63,689 bases of DNA, from contig JAEYOP010000072.1 in the NCBI GenBank assembly GCA_023411575.1, positions 1 to 63,689 on the forward strand, read 5' to 3'. This DNA comes from Bacillota bacterium. Its GTDB lineage: Bacteria > Bacillota > Clostridia > Acetivibrionales > DTU013. Each line of letters starts with the position of its first letter. Position 1 is the stretch's first letter. Of this stretch, positions 1-9,011 are shown in pieces. The notes under the pieces were generated by a model. The model did not search any database. It worked only from the letters and a program-made list of their open reading frames with translations, and had not been told where the DNA came from. A program made the position numbers and the translations under genes.

Positions 1-3000
1 ATCTCCTGCAGTCGTAGGTGTCCATATATAAGTATTGCTTGCGGTATATGGCTGCTTTATTATCCAACCTGTTGCAGCTGTGTATTCCCAGAATTGGTAT
101 AGCAGCGAGGTTCCGCCCGTTGCAGTACAGGTCCATGTAATAGGAGTATTTGCAGCCCGTGGGCTTGGTAAATTGGGGATCAATGAAGTAACAGATACAG
201 GCTGCCCAGTAGTCACCGTATAATCAACCATATAGTCCTTATCGCAAGCACTGGTCGATGTGGTATCTTTCACCCATACCCCGACTTTATAATATCCTGG
301 GGTGGTCGGTGTCCAAATAAAGGTCCTACTTGCCGAGTAAGGTCTTTTAATAATCCAACCTGTTTCATCTGTATATTCCCAAAATTGGTATAGCAATGAG
401 GTCCCACCTGTTGCTGTGCATGTCCAAGTAATTGGTGTACCGGTTAATTGTGGACTTTGTATGTTAGGTTGAAAAGAAGTGATTGATACCGGCTGGACAT
501 TGGGTTTAACACTTACTGTTGCTACATTTGATGATGTAAAATTGCCTGTACTCCCGTCACGTCCTTTTGCTAAAAAGCTATATTGGCCACTCATTGTTGG
601 AACATAATTACATGAACAACTATTCCCAGATTGTACGTTTAAAGCGATATAGTCAATATCATTGGGATCTTTAACATATAGCCATGTTGACTCCCAACCC
701 GTTCCGGTAGCATAAAGTGATATTGTATCTCCAATCTTGAATTGAGAACCATTTGCCGGTGAATCTAATGTTATTACTTGTGTGATTGGAGTACAATTAA
801 AATATAGTTTATAGTTTTGAATGGACGAATAATTCCCGCAAGGGTAAACTTTGATATAGTACTTTCCTGGCTCTAAATCGCGCGAAATGTTTTCATCTAA
901 ACCAGACCTGTTAGCTGACGAGTCTATCTCGGATTGAGAATTATTATATACCTTGATATCATAATCGATACCCGAAGGAATTTCACTTAATTTAAGAAAT
1001 AACCTAGATTTATAATCAACGTTAAAGAAATAATAATCAACATCCGAGGTACTATGTATATTTGCACTGGTAATTGAGTCACGCTGTATGATTGTAGCTG
1101 TCTCAAAAGAATTATTGGGTTCAAAAAGATCGCCGGAACTGCTTTCCGGGTAATTGGACGCTGATAACATGTAACAATGTATATTATCCCAACTCCCGTT
1201 ATATCCATACACATATACATAATACCAACAATTTGCCTTAACAGAAATACCTTCAATTTTTTCAGGTGAATTACCTCCCCTTGTAGATGAGCCTAAAACG
1301 TTATGGTTATCATCATACAGTATAAAATCGTAATCCAAGCCATTATAAATAGCGTCTAGCCAAAAATTCGCATTACCATTTGAATTAAATTTGATCTTAA
1401 AATAGTCAATATCATTTGAATACCCTATTGTGCCATACATAGGATCGTTCTCTCTAAACTCACAAGCAGTATCAAAGCTATTATTGGGTATATTATTTTC
1501 AGTCGCGAGCAACTCCATTTCGATGGCGTTATTATCCACGGAATAATATGTCGCTACAGGTGTCGTTGAACTGGTGTAATTGGCTGCTGCAGGAGTTGTA
1601 CTACTAAACGCAGCAATTACTTTCGAGACTGCAGCCTGTACTTGACTGAATGTGAAGTTGTGCGGACTTTTGCTTACAATGATGGTGGGTATTACCTCTT
1701 TAATTGTATCCGTTTCAGGATCTTTCTTAATATTTATTCGAAGTTGTCCCAAATAGGAGTCAACAGAATCACTTTTAATAACCTTAACGTTAAAAGTATA
1801 TTCCGTATCAGGAATGAGAGATTGAAGAACTATTTTCTTTTGTCCCTCTACTAAATAATCATCAAATATGGCTTCTTTTTTGCCAATTTCGCTTATGATG
1901 AATTGTACTTTTTCATAAGGAAACGCGGAATCGAGCAATTCGAATTTTGTATTTATTGAATTCCCATTCTCAATAGTGCAATTGAAAGCAAATGGATAAT
2001 TCGTTACTATATCCGTAGTCGGGGTCGGTACAGGTTGAGGGGTCGGCAGTGGAGATGGACTTGGTAAAGGAATTTGGGTCCCTGTTAAAGCGGAATATGC
2101 ATTAAGAATACCATTGGAAGAAACTTTGCCGGTCATTTGAGCTTGCGGAATTGAATTTGCCTCTATCTTTGCCTTAATTTCCTGATTGGAAATATTGGTA
2201 TTGGAAGCTATCAGCAGTCCTGAGACCCCGGTTACTTCTGGCGTTGCCATTGATGTTCCGCTCATGTACCCATAACTGTTTCCGGGCAAGGTGCTTAATA
2301 TGTTTACCCCCGGTGATGCTATATCGATAGTTCCTCCGAAATTCGAGAAAGCAGCAATGCTGCCTTTGTTGTCAATTGCAGCAACTGAAATTATATTCGG
2401 CAGCTCAAAGCAAGCAGGGTACACTGGAGATGTAGAGACATCCTTCCCGCTGTTTCCTGCTGCGCAAACAAATAGAATCCCGGAGTTTTGCATTTCATCA
2501 AGAAGCGCTTGATTGTAATTCGTACCTCCCCAACTACAATTAATTATCCGAACTCCCATTGTTTTAGCATATTCTATAGCTTCAATCGCATCAGAGGTAT
2601 ATCCGTAATTACCATGAATGAATTTAAGGGGAAGGATCTTTACATTTGGTGCAACACCACTGATCCCTTCATTGTTTGAGCTTGCCGCAACAATTCCTGC
2701 CACATGTGTACCATGTGCGTCATAAGCAGCACCGTCAAATACCGTATTATCTATATTCGCAAAATCATATCCCTGGACATCATCAACATATCCATTAGCA
2801 TCTTCATCAACACCATTACCCGGGATTTCTTTAGGGTTTACAAAGATATTGTCCTTAAGATCATTATGGTTAATATCAATGCCTGTATCCAGTATACCGA
2901 CTATAACATTTGGGCTTCCTGTTGTTATATCCCAGGCCTTAGTTGCTCCTATGTCAATACCAGGTACTCCGGCTTCACCGGATATCACCTGCCCATTGTT

Positions 3001-3534
3001 CAAAAGACCCCACTGCTCATTAAACCTTTGATCGGAAGGTACAGCATCGAGGTATAGCTTATAGTTCTCCTGGGCATAAAGAACGTTGCTATCCTTTTTA
3101 AGCTCGTCCAATACTCTATTAATGTCGTCCTCTTGGTCGATCTCGATAAGGTCGGTTTTTACCCGGTTCATTCTCTTTTTTAGCTGGAACTTTTTCAGGG
3201 AGAGTTTGCTTTTTACTTTATTTTTGACGGTTTCAATATTGGCTCCGTTTTTATATTTAACTAAAATTTCTTTTCTTTCAGCCGGATTTTTTTCTTTGCC
3301 TTTTAGATCAACTTTACTGGGATCGCTGACAAGGGACTGCAAATTGGGGGTTATTATTGGGGGATCGTTCTGGTTTTGTGCAGGTGCAAAATTATTTGGA
3401 TTACTCCTATTTTCCGCTTGGTTTAGCGGCTTTGTAATATCACTAAAATCTTTCGCAAATGCTATACTGCAATCAGCAAATACATTGGTAAGCAGAAAAA
3501 TAACCAGAATGATAAAAGATAGCAGTTTTCTCAC
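1..3534 (-). CDS. Secreted subtilisin-like (S8) serine protease with C-terminal repeats, 3' end cut by window
   Basis: The gene opens with GTG at 3534, preceded by AGGGGAG at 7 bases, and is still open at base 1 (1178 codons seen). Residues 1-27 form a signal peptide. A pro-region follows, then the S8 catalytic domain with Asp in LDTGID (about residue 213), His in DAHGTHVAG (about 273) and Ser in SGTSMATPE (about 425). A Pro/Ser/Thr linker lies near 487-500. Two PPC-like domains begin with NNSFDTA and NNSFETA near 690 and 805. The end holds an Ig-like segment and then near-identical domains of about 97 residues (291-bp period). The likely role is an extracellular or wall-associated protease. 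A surface anchor may lie beyond the edge. Base composition is AT-richer than the flank. Function class is secure; the substrate is unknown. Confidence 0.93.
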   Translation of the reverse strand, partial: MRKLLSFIILVIFLLTNVFADCSIAFAKDFSDITKPLNQAENRSNPNNFAPAQNQNDPPIITPNLQSLVSDPSKVDLKGKEKNPAERKEILVKYKNGANIETVKNKVKSKLSLKKFQLKKRMNRVKTDLIEIDQEDDINRVLDELKKDSNVLYAQENYKLYLDAVPSDQRFNEQWGLLNNGQVISGEAGVPGIDIGATKAWDITTGSPNVIVGILDTGIDINHNDLKDNIFVNPKEIPGNGVDEDANGYVDDVQGYDFANIDNTVFDGAAYDAHGTHVAGIVAASSNNEGISGVAPNVKILPLKFIHGNYGYTSDAIEAIEYAKTMGVRIINCSWGGTNYNQALLDEMQNSGILFVCAAGNSGKDVSTSPVYPACFELPNIISVAAIDNKGSIAAFSNFGGTIDIASPGVNILSTLPGNSYGYMSGTSMATPEVTGVSGLLIASNTNISNQEIKAKIEANSIPQAQMTGKVSSNGILNAYSALTGTQIPLPSPSPLPTPQPVPTPTTDIVTNYPFAFNCTIENGNSINTKFELLDSAFPYEKVQFIISEIGKKEAIFDDYLVEGQKKIVLQSLIPDTEYTFNVKVIKSDSVDSYLGQLRINIKKDPETDTIKEVIPTIIVSKSPHNFTFSQVQAAVSKVIAAFSSTTPAAANYTSSTTPVATYYSVDNNAIEMELLATENNIPNNSFDTACEFRENDPMYGTIGYSNDIDYFKIKFNSNGNANFWLDAIYNGLDYDFILYDDNHNVLGSSTRGGNSPEKIEGISVKANCWYYVYVYGYNGSWDNIHCYMLSASNYPESSSGDLFEPNNSFETATIIQRDSITSANIHSTSDVDYYFFNVDYKSRLFLKLSEIPSGIDYDIKVYNNSQSEIDSSANRSGLDENISRDLEPGKYYIKVYPCGNYSSIQNYKLYFNCTPITQVITLDSPANGSQFKIGDTISLYATGTGWESTWLYVKDPNDIDYIALNVQSGNSCSCNYVPTMSGQYSFLAKGRDGSTGNFTSSNVATVSVKPNVQPVSITSFQPNIQSPQLTGTPITWTCTATGGTSLLYQFWEYTDETGWIIKRPYSASRTFIWTPTTPGYYKVGVWVKDTTSTSACDKDYMVDYTVTTGQPVSVTSLIPNLPSPRAANTPITWTCTATGGTSLLYQFWEYTAATGWIIKQPYTASNTYIWTPTTAGD

Positions 3535-3566
3535 AATTTTGCTCCCCTGTTGTTTATTTGATTTAC

Positions 3567-3596
3567 ATTATATTCTATAATCTGCCAAATTGTAAA
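3567..3596 (-). promoter_or_regulatory. Sigma-A-type promoter of the subtilisin-like protease
   Basis: On the minus strand TTTACA (3591-3596) and TATAAT (3567-3572) are separated by 18 bases and lie about 33 bases upstream of the GTG start. The stretch 3597-3711 holds nothing else I can support. Confidence 0.6.
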
Positions 3597-3711
3597 GAAA
3601 CTATATCTTCATCTGTCACATTCTCACTGCCTGCAGCAAAATACCCTCTCCCCCATAATAAATGCTTTCCCCGGAACCGCATGGTTTAGCTCTTTATACT
3701 CCGGTATTGTG

Positions 3712-4473
3712 CTATTTAGCGAGCCTCAGTTCCACCGGGCAGTGATCCGAGCCCGTGACCTCCGGCAGGATCTCCGCTCCAAGCAGGCAGTCCTTCAGCC
3801 GTTCTGACACACAGAAATAGTCCAGACGCCATCCCACGTTCTTCTCGCGGGCATTGAACATGTAGGACCACCAGGTGTAGGCATCCTTCCGGTCCGGATA
3901 AAAATGCCGGAAGGTATCGATGAAGCCGGCCTCCAGCAGTTCCGTGAACTTGCCGCGCTCTTCGTCGCTGAAGCCGGCGTTTTTCCGGTTCGCCGTCGGA
4001 TGCTTGATGTCGATTTCCTTATGGGCTACATTCAGGTCGCCGCATACGATCACCGGCTTTATGGCATCCAGCTTTTTGAGGTGGCACCGGAACGCGTCGT
4101 CCCAGGTCATTCGATAGGGAAGCCTCACCAGCTCTCTCTGGGAATTGGGGGTATAAACAGTGACCAGGTAGAAGCACTCGAATTCAGCAGTGATCACCCT
4201 TCCCTCACTATCGTGTTCCTCCAGGCCAAGGCCGTAGGTTACCTCCAGGGGCTCCTGTCTGGTGAAAATGGCTGTGCCGGAATAGCCCTTCTTTTTGGCA
4301 AAATTCCAATACAGATGATACCCTGCCAGTTCAAACTGGAACTGGCCTTTGGTCAGCTTCGTCTCCTGCAGGCATATCACATCGGGCTCCGCGCATTTTA
4401 CAAATTCCTTGAAGCCTTTATCCATACAGGCTCTCAGACCGTTTACATTCCATGAAATCAGTTTCGTCGGCAT
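3712..4473 (-). CDS. xth: Exodeoxyribonuclease III
   Basis: This 253-residue protein matches the ExoIII/AP-endonuclease family over its whole length. It carries the N-terminal WNVNGLRA motif, the metal-binding QETK, the GDLNVAH loop, and the C-terminal GWRLDYF and GSDHCPV motifs with the catalytic Asp-His pair. The family removes abasic sites and 3' blocking groups during base excision repair in the cytoplasm. The start has an AGGAGGGG site 10 bases upstream. A MITE-like palindrome begins only about 20 bases before the ATG, just beyond the ribosome binding site, so transcription must come through or from that element. Confidence 0.96.
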   Translation of the reverse strand: MPTKLISWNVNGLRACMDKGFKEFVKCAEPDVICLQETKLTKGQFQFELAGYHLYWNFAKKKGYSGTAIFTRQEPLEVTYGLGLEEHDSEGRVITAEFECFYLVTVYTPNSQRELVRLPYRMTWDDAFRCHLKKLDAIKPVIVCGDLNVAHKEIDIKHPTANRKNAGFSDEERGKFTELLEAGFIDTFRHFYPDRKDAYTWWSYMFNAREKNVGWRLDYFCVSERLKDCLLGAEILPEVTGSDHCPVELRLAK

Positions 4474-4493
4474 ATTCTTTTGACCCCTCCTTA

Positions 4494-4655
4494 AGAACCT
4501 GTTTCGTATCTGTTGGCACCTGATCTTTTGGCGGCTTTTCCGTCATACTGCGTTAAATTTTCTTGTAATAAACAGATTATTCCTGCGAAAATTTGCCTTG
4601 TCTGACGAAAAATCCACTCAAAATCTCAGGCACCCCCAGATACGAAACAGGTTCT
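4494..4655. mobile_element. MITE-like palindromic element, about 162 bp
   Basis: The terminal 30-base arms (4494-4523 and 4626-4655) are inverted repeats with 26 of 30 bases matching; both begin AGAACCTGTTTCGTATCTG read inward. The symmetry continues inside the element (TTTTCCGTCATACTGCG on the left against TTTTTCGTCAGACAAGG read back from the right), so the element folds as one long hairpin. It has no coding potential. A shortened relative lies at 35608-35654. I could not identify a clear target duplication. The family name is unknown to me. Confidence 0.75.
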
Positions 4656-4666
4656 AAACACTGTTG

Positions 4667-6331
4667 TTATTGTTTGAAAATATTTTTCACAGCGGCGCAG
4701 GCAAGCTTCTGTCTTCTGTACTCATCAACCACGCCTTTGTTGTTTCTGCCTCTCGGCCGTCCGAAGAACCATTCTTCGCTGACCCGGCAGTCGCAGAACT
4801 GCCAGATGAATACCCCGGATACGCCTTCCTGGGTCAGGACCGCATTCAGTTGCTTCTCCAGTATGGCCGCCTGCCTCTCCTCGGACCATTTTACACGGCT
4901 CTGGTCCCTGAAACCGTAGATGGCTGCCGCGCCGGTTTCGGTCACCAGGAAGGGCTTTCCGGCTCCTCCCGTCGACGACTGCACCCAGTCGTACAGCTCT
5001 TTCAAATACTCCTCGGGAGAGGCATCGTGATACCATCCCGGATAAATATTGAAGGATACAACATCCGCCAGATCCAGGCAGATATCCTTTTTGTAATGAT
5101 GGGAAGCAAAGCTGGTCGGACGCGACGCATCCAGCTCCCTCAGCCGTCCAAGCAGCCTGCCGTAAATGGCCCGGCCGAATTCCGTATCGCTTGCGCACTC
5201 GTTCAGCAGTCCCCAGATAAAGATGCAGGGATGGTTGTAATGGTTCGTCACCATTTCATCAATACAGTCCCGGCTTTGCCTCTCGAAATTCGGGTTGCTC
5301 ATGGCCGCCTCGTCAAGGCCCCTTGCATGAGCCTCCTCCCAGACCAGAATCCCCCTTTCGTCGCAAAGGTCCAGAAACAGCTCGTCGTTCGGATAATGAG
5401 AAGTCCTTACGGCATTAGCGCCCATATCCGCCAATAGATCCAGATCATATTGCATGGCCTGGAGCGGGATCGCGCATCCGAACTGGGGGTGGTCCTCATG
5501 GCGATTGAAGCCCTTTATTTCCATCTTCTTTCCGTTGAACTGCAGCTCCTTCCCCTTCACGGACACTTCCCGGAAACCGACCTGTTCGATCAGGTCGTCG
5601 GAAGGCTCGCTCCCACCCTCCAGGAACAGCCGGGTATTCAGCTTGTAAAGCACGGGCTTGTCCAACTCGTAGGCAATCGCCTTTGGGAAAGGGATTTCCT
5701 GCGACAGCAGGAGGGTCTGCCCTGGTTCCGCCGTACAGCTGCCGAGCTCGAAGTTCTCTTCGGCCAGAGACGCCCTCAGCGTCAGCTTGTGCCGCTCCTT
5801 ACCGATATTCACCGCCTGGGCCTCCACTTTCCCATGCCAGACGCCGTTTTTTCGGAACGGTGTGAAATGCACATGGCTGATGTAGGCCTCCGACAGCAGT
5901 TCATATGCTGCGGGGCGGCTTATTCCGCCATAGGTATGATAATCGTTCGGTACGTGGAGGGCGGAATCCGGGCTGAAACGATTGTCAACCATAACTTCCA
6001 GCAGGTGCTCCGCGTCAACGACGTTGGTTCGGACAATGGCAAAAGGCGTATAGGCATTATAATGCTCCCCGATTTTCTCGCCGTCCAGGGATACGACGGC
6101 CGTATGGCTTACCCCTTTAAAAACCAGCCGGATGTTTCCGCAGGCATTGATCCGTTTGCGGTAGATCCCCCGGCCCCGGTAGGACGCAAAATCCGGATGG
6201 TTCTCCCAGCAGCCCGGCACCGGCATTTTATAGCGTTTGCCCGCATGTTCCCCGTCAAGAGGCTCAAACTCCCACAACGCACCCAATTCATATTGGGGTC
6301 TGACCTCATGAACCACAAAGCTTCTCAACAT
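4667..6331 (-). CDS. uidA: Beta-glucuronidase, glycoside hydrolase family 2
   Basis: This 554-residue protein has the GH2 order of jelly-roll, Ig-like and TIM-barrel domains. The acid/base Glu is in WGLLNECAS and the nucleophile Glu in VTETGAAAIYG. Near the C-terminus GRNNKG contains the N-x-K motif that in this family contacts the uronate carboxylate, which favours beta-glucuronidase over beta-galactosidase. It has no signal peptide, so it acts inside the cell on imported glucuronides. Its AAGGAG site overlaps the stop of the EamA transporter gene upstream (4 bases between the genes), so the two form an operon. An AraC gene diverges from it. It is slightly shorter than the E. coli enzyme. 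Confidence 0.88.
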   Translation of the reverse strand: MLRSFVVHEVRPQYELGALWEFEPLDGEHAGKRYKMPVPGCWENHPDFASYRGRGIYRKRINACGNIRLVFKGVSHTAVVSLDGEKIGEHYNAYTPFAIVRTNVVDAEHLLEVMVDNRFSPDSALHVPNDYHTYGGISRPAAYELLSEAYISHVHFTPFRKNGVWHGKVEAQAVNIGKERHKLTLRASLAEENFELGSCTAEPGQTLLLSQEIPFPKAIAYELDKPVLYKLNTRLFLEGGSEPSDDLIEQVGFREVSVKGKELQFNGKKMEIKGFNRHEDHPQFGCAIPLQAMQYDLDLLADMGANAVRTSHYPNDELFLDLCDERGILVWEEAHARGLDEAAMSNPNFERQSRDCIDEMVTNHYNHPCIFIWGLLNECASDTEFGRAIYGRLLGRLRELDASRPTSFASHHYKKDICLDLADVVSFNIYPGWYHDASPEEYLKELYDWVQSSTGGAGKPFLVTETGAAAIYGFRDQSRVKWSEERQAAILEKQLNAVLTQEGVSGVFIWQFCDCRVSEEWFFGRPRGRNNKGVVDEYRRQKLACAAVKNIFKQ

Positions 6332-6335
6332 AATA

Positions 6336-7280
6336 CTAGGCTCCTTTTCTCCTCATTTCCTCCGATGTCCGCAGATATGTATATTTTACTCTATCCGGCC
6401 GCGTTTGTGTACTGCGGATCTTATAAACGGAGCTGCCGATGGCCAGGAGGATCAGGGCGCAGCCGGCAAAAGCGCTCATGCCGGCCAGCTTCTCGCCGGT
6501 AAAAAAATACGCCAGGACCGTTGCCGTAACAGGCTCCAGCGTATAGATCAACGTTGCCTTTTCCGGCCGGACATACTGAATTGCGCCGGATTGGATCAAA
6601 ATGGTCGCCACCGATATGACAATGCTCAGCAGAAGGATCGCCAGCCCTGCCCCGTCCATCCGGCCATCCCCCAGCCGGCGTATATCGAAACTCAGCATCA
6701 GGACCAGGAATACCACCGTTCCCGCGGCATGCTGCACAAAAGTGAACTGCACCGGGTCTGTGTTCCCGGAATAGAGCTTTAATGCTACGAGGTAGAGCGA
6801 GAAAAACAGGGCATTGCCAAGGGCATACAGGTCGCCCGGGTTAAGGCTGAAACCGCGGAAATCGCAGGTCAGCAGGAACAATCCGGCAAGCGCCGCAAAG
6901 GCGCCGAATACCGCCCTGCTCCCGGGAAGCTCCCTTTTAGCCAGCGACATGAGGATCGGAGTGATTATGACGGAGAGCTGGACGATGAACGCCGTATTGG
7001 AGCTGGACGTTCCCTGGAGCGCCAACAGGCAGAAAATATTGCTTCCGATGGAAAAGCCGCTGATGCCGATGCCGAGGATAACGGTCTTTTTGCGAATCCC
7101 CCTTATTCGTTTATGGAACAGGGGGCCAAGGATCAGAAGCCCTCCCAGGGAAAAAGAAAACAGGATCGTAAAGTACGGCAGGTATCCCAAAAGCATTTTG
7201 GACCATATGTACGAGGAACCCCACAGGATGGCGTTCAGCAGCAGAAACCAGGCGGCGTTCCGGCTCTTGATGATGTTCAT
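6336..7280 (-). CDS. EamA/DMT-family transporter
   Basis: This is a membrane protein of about 314 residues with ten predicted helices arranged as two EamA repeats. The first has the LLLNAILWGSSYIWSK signature and the second ends in YTLEPVTATVLAYFFTGEKL, typical of drug/metabolite transporters. The ATG at 7280 has GGAG close upstream and GGGAGG further up; an in-frame TTG at 7319 has no comparable site. Coupling to the beta-glucuronidase gene suggests movement of a glucuronide or a product, but this family also exports amino acids and drugs, so the substrate is inferred only. Confidence 0.85.
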   Translation of the reverse strand: MNIIKSRNAAWFLLLNAILWGSSYIWSKMLLGYLPYFTILFSFSLGGLLILGPLFHKRIRGIRKKTVILGIGISGFSIGSNIFCLLALQGTSSSNTAFIVQLSVIITPILMSLAKRELPGSRAVFGAFAALAGLFLLTCDFRGFSLNPGDLYALGNALFFSLYLVALKLYSGNTDPVQFTFVQHAAGTVVFLVLMLSFDIRRLGDGRMDGAGLAILLLSIVISVATILIQSGAIQYVRPEKATLIYTLEPVTATVLAYFFTGEKLAGMSAFAGCALILLAIGSSVYKIRSTQTRPDRVKYTYLRTSEEMRRKGA

Positions 7281-7439
7281 GATCGCTCCGACCTCCCACT
7301 CTGTTACCATAATATTCAACTCTTTTGCAAGCTTTATTGCGAATCCTGCCCGAAATCAGGCAAAAAGTGCCTGGGAACCCGGCGGAAAAAGGGAATAGAC
7401 TCCGGGGCCCAAGCATATCTTTATTGGAAGGGGTGCGTT

Positions 7440-8285
7440 ATGGACGAAAACAATGCCGGGGATGGCAAAAGAGGTTACCTGAACAGGGATTTCGCGCTGT
7501 TTCATCTGAAAGACATGAAAAACATTTCTTTTGAGTATCACTACCATGATTTCAACAAAATCGTTGTCTTCGTTTCCGGGAACGTGACTTATCTCATCGA
7601 AGGGACCGCATACAGGCTTAAGCCCTGGGATGTCCTCTTCGTGAGCAGTTGCGAGGTACACAGGGCCATTATCGATCCTACCGTCCCATATGAACGCATC
7701 GTGATCTGGGTAAATCCCGGCTTTTTGGAAAGGCACAGCGAAGAATGCAGTCTGTCGGACTGTTTCGGCCCGAATACCGGGAAGAACGGAAATTTGCTGC
7801 GCCTCGATCCTGTTTTTCGGAATGAAGTGGCGCTGTTGCTTTCCAAGCTGGAAGAAGCGTATAGAAGTGACGGCTTCGGCAGCGTCCTATTAAAAAACGC
7901 CCTTCTGCTTCAATTGCTTGTGGAATTGACCAGAAAGCGCCTTGGCGGAAATGGGAGCGATTGCAGCGACATTGTCATCGACTGCACGATACAGAAGCTT
8001 TTGGATTATATCAATCGAAATATCGGGGGAGATCTTTCCATCGACTCCCTCGCCTCAAAATTTTATATGAACCGGTATCATCTGATGCATAAGTTCAAGC
8101 AGCAGACCGGTTACACCGTGCACAGCTATATCCTTCAGAAAAGGCTGATCAAGGCCGACACCCTGCTCCGCGGCGGTATGACCGCCGCGCAGGCCAGCGA
8201 GCAATGCGGCTTTAAGGACTATTCCAGCTTCTCCAGGGCTTATGGAAAAATGTTTGGCGCCTCACCGAAAAAGCGCAGGAAATAG
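7440..8285 (+). CDS. AraC-family transcriptional regulator
   Basis: The 281-residue protein has an N-terminal cupin sensor (YHYHDFNKIVVFVSG, then a conserved LKPWDVLFV turn) and a C-terminal double helix-turn-helix (LSIDSLASKFYMNRYHLMHKFKQ and AAQASEQCGFKDYSSFSRAY). The ATG at 7440 follows GGAAGGGG. The gene is divergent from the EamA-uidA operon with about 160 bases between the starts, so it most likely activates that operon in response to a sugar or uronide. The ligand is unknown. Confidence 0.9.
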   Translation: MDENNAGDGKRGYLNRDFALFHLKDMKNISFEYHYHDFNKIVVFVSGNVTYLIEGTAYRLKPWDVLFVSSCEVHRAIIDPTVPYERIVIWVNPGFLERHSEECSLSDCFGPNTGKNGNLLRLDPVFRNEVALLLSKLEEAYRSDGFGSVLLKNALLLQLLVELTRKRLGGNGSDCSDIVIDCTIQKLLDYINRNIGGDLSIDSLASKFYMNRYHLMHKFKQQTGYTVHSYILQKRLIKADTLLRGGMTAAQASEQCGFKDYSSFSRAYGKMFGASPKKRRK

Positions 8286-8352
8286 GACCGCTTTACGCAT
8301 TATTACCATCAGACTCGTCCAGACTCGCCGTTTACTTGCCGTCCGTCCCATC

Positions 8353-8934
8353 CTATTTGTCGTACTCATCTTCCTCGACGCCGTCCTTGTTACCGGTACC
8401 ATCTCCGTCGCTATCGTCGTCCTCTTTGTCCCCGTCGCTGTCATCATCATCCTCTTCGTCGTCGCCATATTCGTCGTATTCGTCGTCTTCTTCGTCTTCC
8501 TCCCCATCCACAGGCGCAGCCGCCAGTGCCTGGGCTTCCAACTCCTCGTCTGAAATCGCGAATTCCTCCAGGGTTCCCTGATTTTCCTGCAGAAGCTTCA
8601 GCGCCTTGGCGAAAAGGAACGAAGGGACATAGAGGTCAACTCCCATATTGGTCTTGCCCATAAAGATTTCGAGATACTCGCCCCCTACAGTGCCGTACTT
8701 TCTCAGGACCGGGATCCGGTTCTCGTTCATCAGCCCTTCGATCATATCGGCTTCGATGCTGTCGGCCACCGACACCAGGAAGGTCTCTCCGCCGACAAAG
8801 GGGTTCGGCGCTTCTTCCTCTTCCACAGCAACCGCTTCTATCTCCTCCGGCGTTTCCACCAGCGCGCAGCCGCAATCGCTGCAGGTTTCAAACCCTTCCC
8901 TGTATTCCACACCGCATTTCGGACACCAAGGCAT
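8353..8934 (-). CDS. Zinc-ribbon protein with DUF2007-like domain and acidic tail
   Basis: The 193-residue protein starts MPWCPKCGVEY, with a second pair CSDCGCALVE; together these make a zinc ribbon. Residues of roughly 50-125 (ETFLVSVADSIEADMIEGLM through DLYVPSFLFAKALKLL) resemble the DUF2007 putative signal-transducing domain. The last 50 or so residues are almost only Asp, Glu, Gly, Tyr and Ser. The start at 8934 is set by GGGGG 8 bases upstream; the ATG at 8952 has none. It is monocistronic and its function is unknown. The acidic tail may mimic nucleic acid or bind cations, which is speculation. Confidence 0.72.
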   Translation of the reverse strand: MPWCPKCGVEYREGFETCSDCGCALVETPEEIEAVAVEEEEAPNPFVGGETFLVSVADSIEADMIEGLMNENRIPVLRKYGTVGGEYLEIFMGKTNMGVDLYVPSFLFAKALKLLQENQGTLEEFAISDEELEAQALAAAPVDGEEDEEDDEYDEYGDDEEDDDDSDGDKEDDDSDGDGTGNKDGVEEDEYDK

Positions 8935-9011
8935 ACCGCATCCCCCATTCATTTATATAATATATACCGCTATATATAATTATAGCTTTGCATAGAAGGA
9001 TTTCAAGCCTT

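Noticed and set aside
8336..8581. Ser/Pro-rich plus-strand frame
   Set aside because: It is the antisense of the acidic GAY/GAN codon run in the zinc-ribbon protein gene.
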